Position numbers and translations under genes: made by a program
Shown: one piece after another, positions 50,548 through 52,767 of the stretch
Numbering within the stretch: the stretch's first letter is position 1
How the letters are laid out: each line of letters begins with the position of its first letter
Assembly (NCBI GenBank): GCA_963640395.1
Contig: CAVHZH010000002.1
Coordinates: 1 to 52,767, forward strand
Source: W0P33-017 sp963640395
GTDB taxonomy: Bacteria > Bacillota > Clostridia > Lachnospirales > Lachnospiraceae
Length of the DNA: 52,767 nt
Direction: 5' to 3'
The notes under the pieces: generated by a model
What the model saw: only the letters and a program-made list of their open reading frames with translations
What the model was told of the DNA's origin: nothing
The model's database searches: none

Positions 50548-51216
50548 TTATTTTATGTGAAATCTCCGTTTGAGTTCCGTCGTCGCCCGTCTGCCTCCGA
50601 TAATCACCGTGCCTAAAAACATGCACACAGCTATGGCAAGCGCCACATAAGACAGCCGCCTTGCCCGGATCATGCCCTCCCAACTGAGGATCACCGGTAT
50701 CAGGCTAAATCCGATCATCGCGATCTCAAAGCTGATATAGCTCTGCCAGTTCTTTCTATTAAATATGATCAGAAACAGCACCGTGGCGTCCACCGCGATC
50801 AGAGCTGCCGGAAGCACATAGTTCATCGACCAGCCGTTATTGCCGAGCACATGGTCGATCACAAACAGCAAAAGCACCGCTCCCGCCACACCGACAATGA
50901 TCTTCATACGGTATCCGGCGCTGCTGTAGCTCACGGTATAGGCGAGCGTCAGATAAATATATGCCAGTACCACACCGACGATCACACTCCAGTAAAGACC
51001 GTTAAAATAAATATAATTCAATGCGACCAGTATCCCCTCCGTGACAATCGCCACGAACAGATAGATGCGGATCAGCAGCTTTAACACATGGTTTTTTGCC
51101 CATATATCGGGATATTTGTCCTCCACCTGATCATCGGCATCCAATACGCAATTGCATAATGGGCAGACCTGCGTATTGTCCCGCACGATGACCTGACATT
51201 GTCTGCACTTACTCAT
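50548..51216 (-). CDS. Zinc-ribbon multi-pass membrane protein (DUF6320-like)
   Basis: 222 residues. The N-terminal zinc ribbon has Cys4, Cys7, Cys18 and Cys21 (KCRQCQV, CPLCNC); about six helices follow, for example LIRIYLFVAIVTEGILVALN and YVALAIAVCMFLGTVIIGG. I recall this layout as DUF6320, found next to acyltransferases in Lachnospiraceae, but this is memory, not a search. The start overlaps the acyltransferase stop as ATGA, so it is co-translated. Function unknown. Confidence 0.8.
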   Translation of the reverse strand: MSKCRQCQVIVRDNTQVCPLCNCVLDADDQVEDKYPDIWAKNHVLKLLIRIYLFVAIVTEGILVALNYIYFNGLYWSVIVGVVLAYIYLTLAYTVSYSSAGYRMKIIVGVAGAVLLLFVIDHVLGNNGWSMNYVLPAALIAVDATVLFLIIFNRKNWQSYISFEIAMIGFSLIPVILSWEGMIRARRLSYVALAIAVCMFLGTVIIGGRRATTELKRRFHIK

Positions 51217-52559
51217 TCATACACCCCATTACTTTCTATCACGACCTCCAGCCCATCCGCAGCCAGTTGTCTGAAAAATGTCCGCTGGATATGCGCCTCT
51301 GCCAGCACCGAGCTGAACGTGACCGCCAGCGTATCGCGATACGAGCAGACCGTCGCCTTGAGCAGTTGTCCCTTGCTCATCGCCAGAAATGCGTGAAACA
51401 TCTGTACATACGGCTCGTACTCCTTTTCCAGCCGGATGTTTCCGATATTAGTGATCGTCGTCGTGTTGGCGAGTGCCGACCTTGTATAAACCACGCGGAT
51501 CGCCAGATTTTTCAGAAAAAGCGGCACCGCGCTGGCAAACAGGTTTTGCTGGTTCGATACATTATAGGAAAACAGCTTTTCGAGATGCTCCTTGTTGATC
51601 TGTCCGCGCAGGCTCTGCTTTACACGCTCGCGCACCTCCTCATAGGTAAGGTTCTCGCGGTCAGGCATCAGCTCTGCCGACACCATCGCAAAAAAGTTTT
51701 TCGTCGTCACCGAGTCAAATAACGGGCGCAGATTGACCGGTACTGCCGCACGGATCGCGCGGTCACCCGTCGCCCCATGCAGACATTCCTTATAAATACT
51801 CCACACGAAGGTCGCTACCAGATACTCGTTAATGCTCATGCCGTATCTGTGGCATACCTCTTTGAGCGCCGGAATCTTCACATAGCCGTGGATCACACCG
51901 AATTCTTCCTTATCTAAGCGTTCTCCCTTGATCTCGAATGCCTTTTTCGACTGATAGCCCTTTTTGGCGCTCTTTCTGTAGTTGCGCAAAAAACTGTCCT
52001 CGCGGTTGAGCGATGTGTTCGTGCTCAGTGTATCGCCGACCTCCTCGCGCAGCTTCGGATGCACCAGTCGCAGATACTGGTAGGTCAGTTCCTTTAAAAA
52101 ATTGATGCCGCCCATGCCATCAGTCAACACATGGAACACTTCCAGATTGATCCGCTTCTTATAATAGCTCACGCGGAACATATATCCCCTGTTTTTGTTC
52201 TGCTGGATAAAGCGGCACGGATAGGTATGCTCCTCACGCACCGTCGGTGCTTTCTTTCCGTTTTCCTCAAAATAATACCAGAAAAATCCGGTGCGTATCC
52301 GCACATTGAACAGATCGAACTTCGGCAGCACCAGATTCAGTGCCTCCTGCAGCGTCGCTCCGTCTACCTCCTCGGTCAGCTCCACAGCGATCCGGTAGGT
52401 GTTCGTCATGCTCTCCCCCGCGATCACCGGAAACAGGTGCGCCGTATTGTCGAGCTTATCCCAGCGTGGAATATTGTGATTCCTACTGCGTTCCTTGCCG
52501 GTTGCTTTCTTTTTTTCGGTTTGTTTTTGATTATTTTTACTATTTCTATTTTTGCTCAT
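51213..52559 (-). CDS. Condensation/alcohol-acetyltransferase-type acyltransferase
   Basis: About 448 residues of the CoA-dependent acyltransferase fold. The catalytic HxxxDG motif is FHVLTDGMGG near residue 166. The first 35 residues after the start are rich in Lys, Asn and Gln. It would transfer an acyl group from CoA or a carrier to an alcohol or amine; no carrier protein is nearby. No ribosome site precedes the ATG at 52559, and the -10 box is only nine bases away, so the message may be leaderless. First gene of a four-gene operon. Confidence 0.85.
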   Translation of the reverse strand: MSKNRNSKNNQKQTEKKKATGKERSRNHNIPRWDKLDNTAHLFPVIAGESMTNTYRIAVELTEEVDGATLQEALNLVLPKFDLFNVRIRTGFFWYYFEENGKKAPTVREEHTYPCRFIQQNKNRGYMFRVSYYKKRINLEVFHVLTDGMGGINFLKELTYQYLRLVHPKLREEVGDTLSTNTSLNREDSFLRNYRKSAKKGYQSKKAFEIKGERLDKEEFGVIHGYVKIPALKEVCHRYGMSINEYLVATFVWSIYKECLHGATGDRAIRAAVPVNLRPLFDSVTTKNFFAMVSAELMPDRENLTYEEVRERVKQSLRGQINKEHLEKLFSYNVSNQQNLFASAVPLFLKNLAIRVVYTRSALANTTTITNIGNIRLEKEYEPYVQMFHAFLAMSKGQLLKATVCSYRDTLAVTFSSVLAEAHIQRTFFRQLAADGLEVVIESNGVYE

Positions 52560-52568
52560 ATGGATTTT

Positions 52569-52597
52569 ATTGTAGCACAGACAACCCCAGAATGCAA
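52569..52597 (-). promoter_or_regulatory. Promoter of the acyltransferase operon
   Basis: TTGCAT (52592-52597) and TACAAT (52569-52574), 17 bases apart, with the TGC extended -10. Expected start of transcription is within about four bases of the ATG. Confidence 0.6.
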
Positions 52598-52629
52598 TCG
52601 GGAGCTGCTCACATGCCACTTTACGCTAT

Positions 52630-52767
52630 GTAACATATGGCTGCTGGCGGCAGGCGCGGCAGCTCCCGTCAGATGCGACGTTTGTCCGGCGAGTGCGAGC
52701 TTGTAAATAAAACCAGCGGTACTTGGCAAAACAAAGCGAGACACCGCCGGGCAATTGGAGCAGTCTG
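52630..52767 (+). repeat. Family B repeat, cut by the window end
   Basis: Matches 44861-44998 closely in the same orientation; the right end is outside the window. Confidence 0.8.

Overview
The window reads as a chromosomal segment of a Gram-positive anaerobe of the Clostridia, most like Lachnospiraceae. Support: balanced base composition, strong AGGAGG ribosome binding sites, sigma-A promoters often with an extended -10, two DegV/Csp-type Clostridia genes, a secG-rnr-ssrA-smpB block, and lipoproteins with Firmicute lipoboxes. No prophage, plasmid, CRISPR array or intact transposase was seen. The genus is inference only.

Layout. (1) 1-15006, minus strand: one colinear sulfur operon of 18 genes behind a single good promoter: cysK, sulfate-binding lipoprotein, cysT-cysW-cysA importer, aprA-aprB (APS reductase), cysD-cysN (ATP sulfurylase), metY, a siroheme sulfite reductase, tusA-like, thioredoxin, a ThiS-like sulfur carrier, a MoeB/ThiF-like activating enzyme, a JAMM peptidase and thioredoxin reductase. 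Together they would import sulfate, activate it, reduce it to sulfide, load it as a protein thiocarboxylate and make homocysteine, as described for the HcyS/HcyF/HcyD/MetY pathway of Wolinella; CysK gives the cysteine branch. (2) 15.0-24.9 kb: DUF1275 membrane protein, MATE exporter, pgi, truA, nfo, an OmpR-type two-component system and an HTH/membrane coiled-coil pair. (3) 25.1-28.6 kb: smpB, tmRNA, rnr, secG. (4) 28.6-33.9 kb: CapA-like protein, enolase with an unusual leader hairpin, GreA, tRNA-Gly, two small membrane proteins. (5) 33.8-41.3 kb, minus: P-type ATPase, a 5-FCL/FolC fusion, proB, proA and a GH5 glucanase, probably one operon. (6) 41.3-48.4 kb: DegV, transglutaminase-like lipoprotein, DUF5721-like protein, LspA, Csp-like subtilase and a divergent ClpX. 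(7) 48.6-52.6 kb, minus: condensation-type acyltransferase, zinc-ribbon membrane protein, esterase and radical SAM operon.

A second layer runs through the whole window: several families of short inverted-repeat elements (about 30-165 bp) sit exactly at gene 3' ends. Several overlap the stop codon, and in trxB and eno they encode the C-terminal residues. One has a 9-bp target duplication that includes the stop codon of the radical SAM gene. Another exists as two copies with compensatory stem changes on either side of degV. These elements, the thiocarboxylate sulfur operon, the ribosome-site hairpin before enolase, the divergent ClpX and the folate fusion are the most interesting points.
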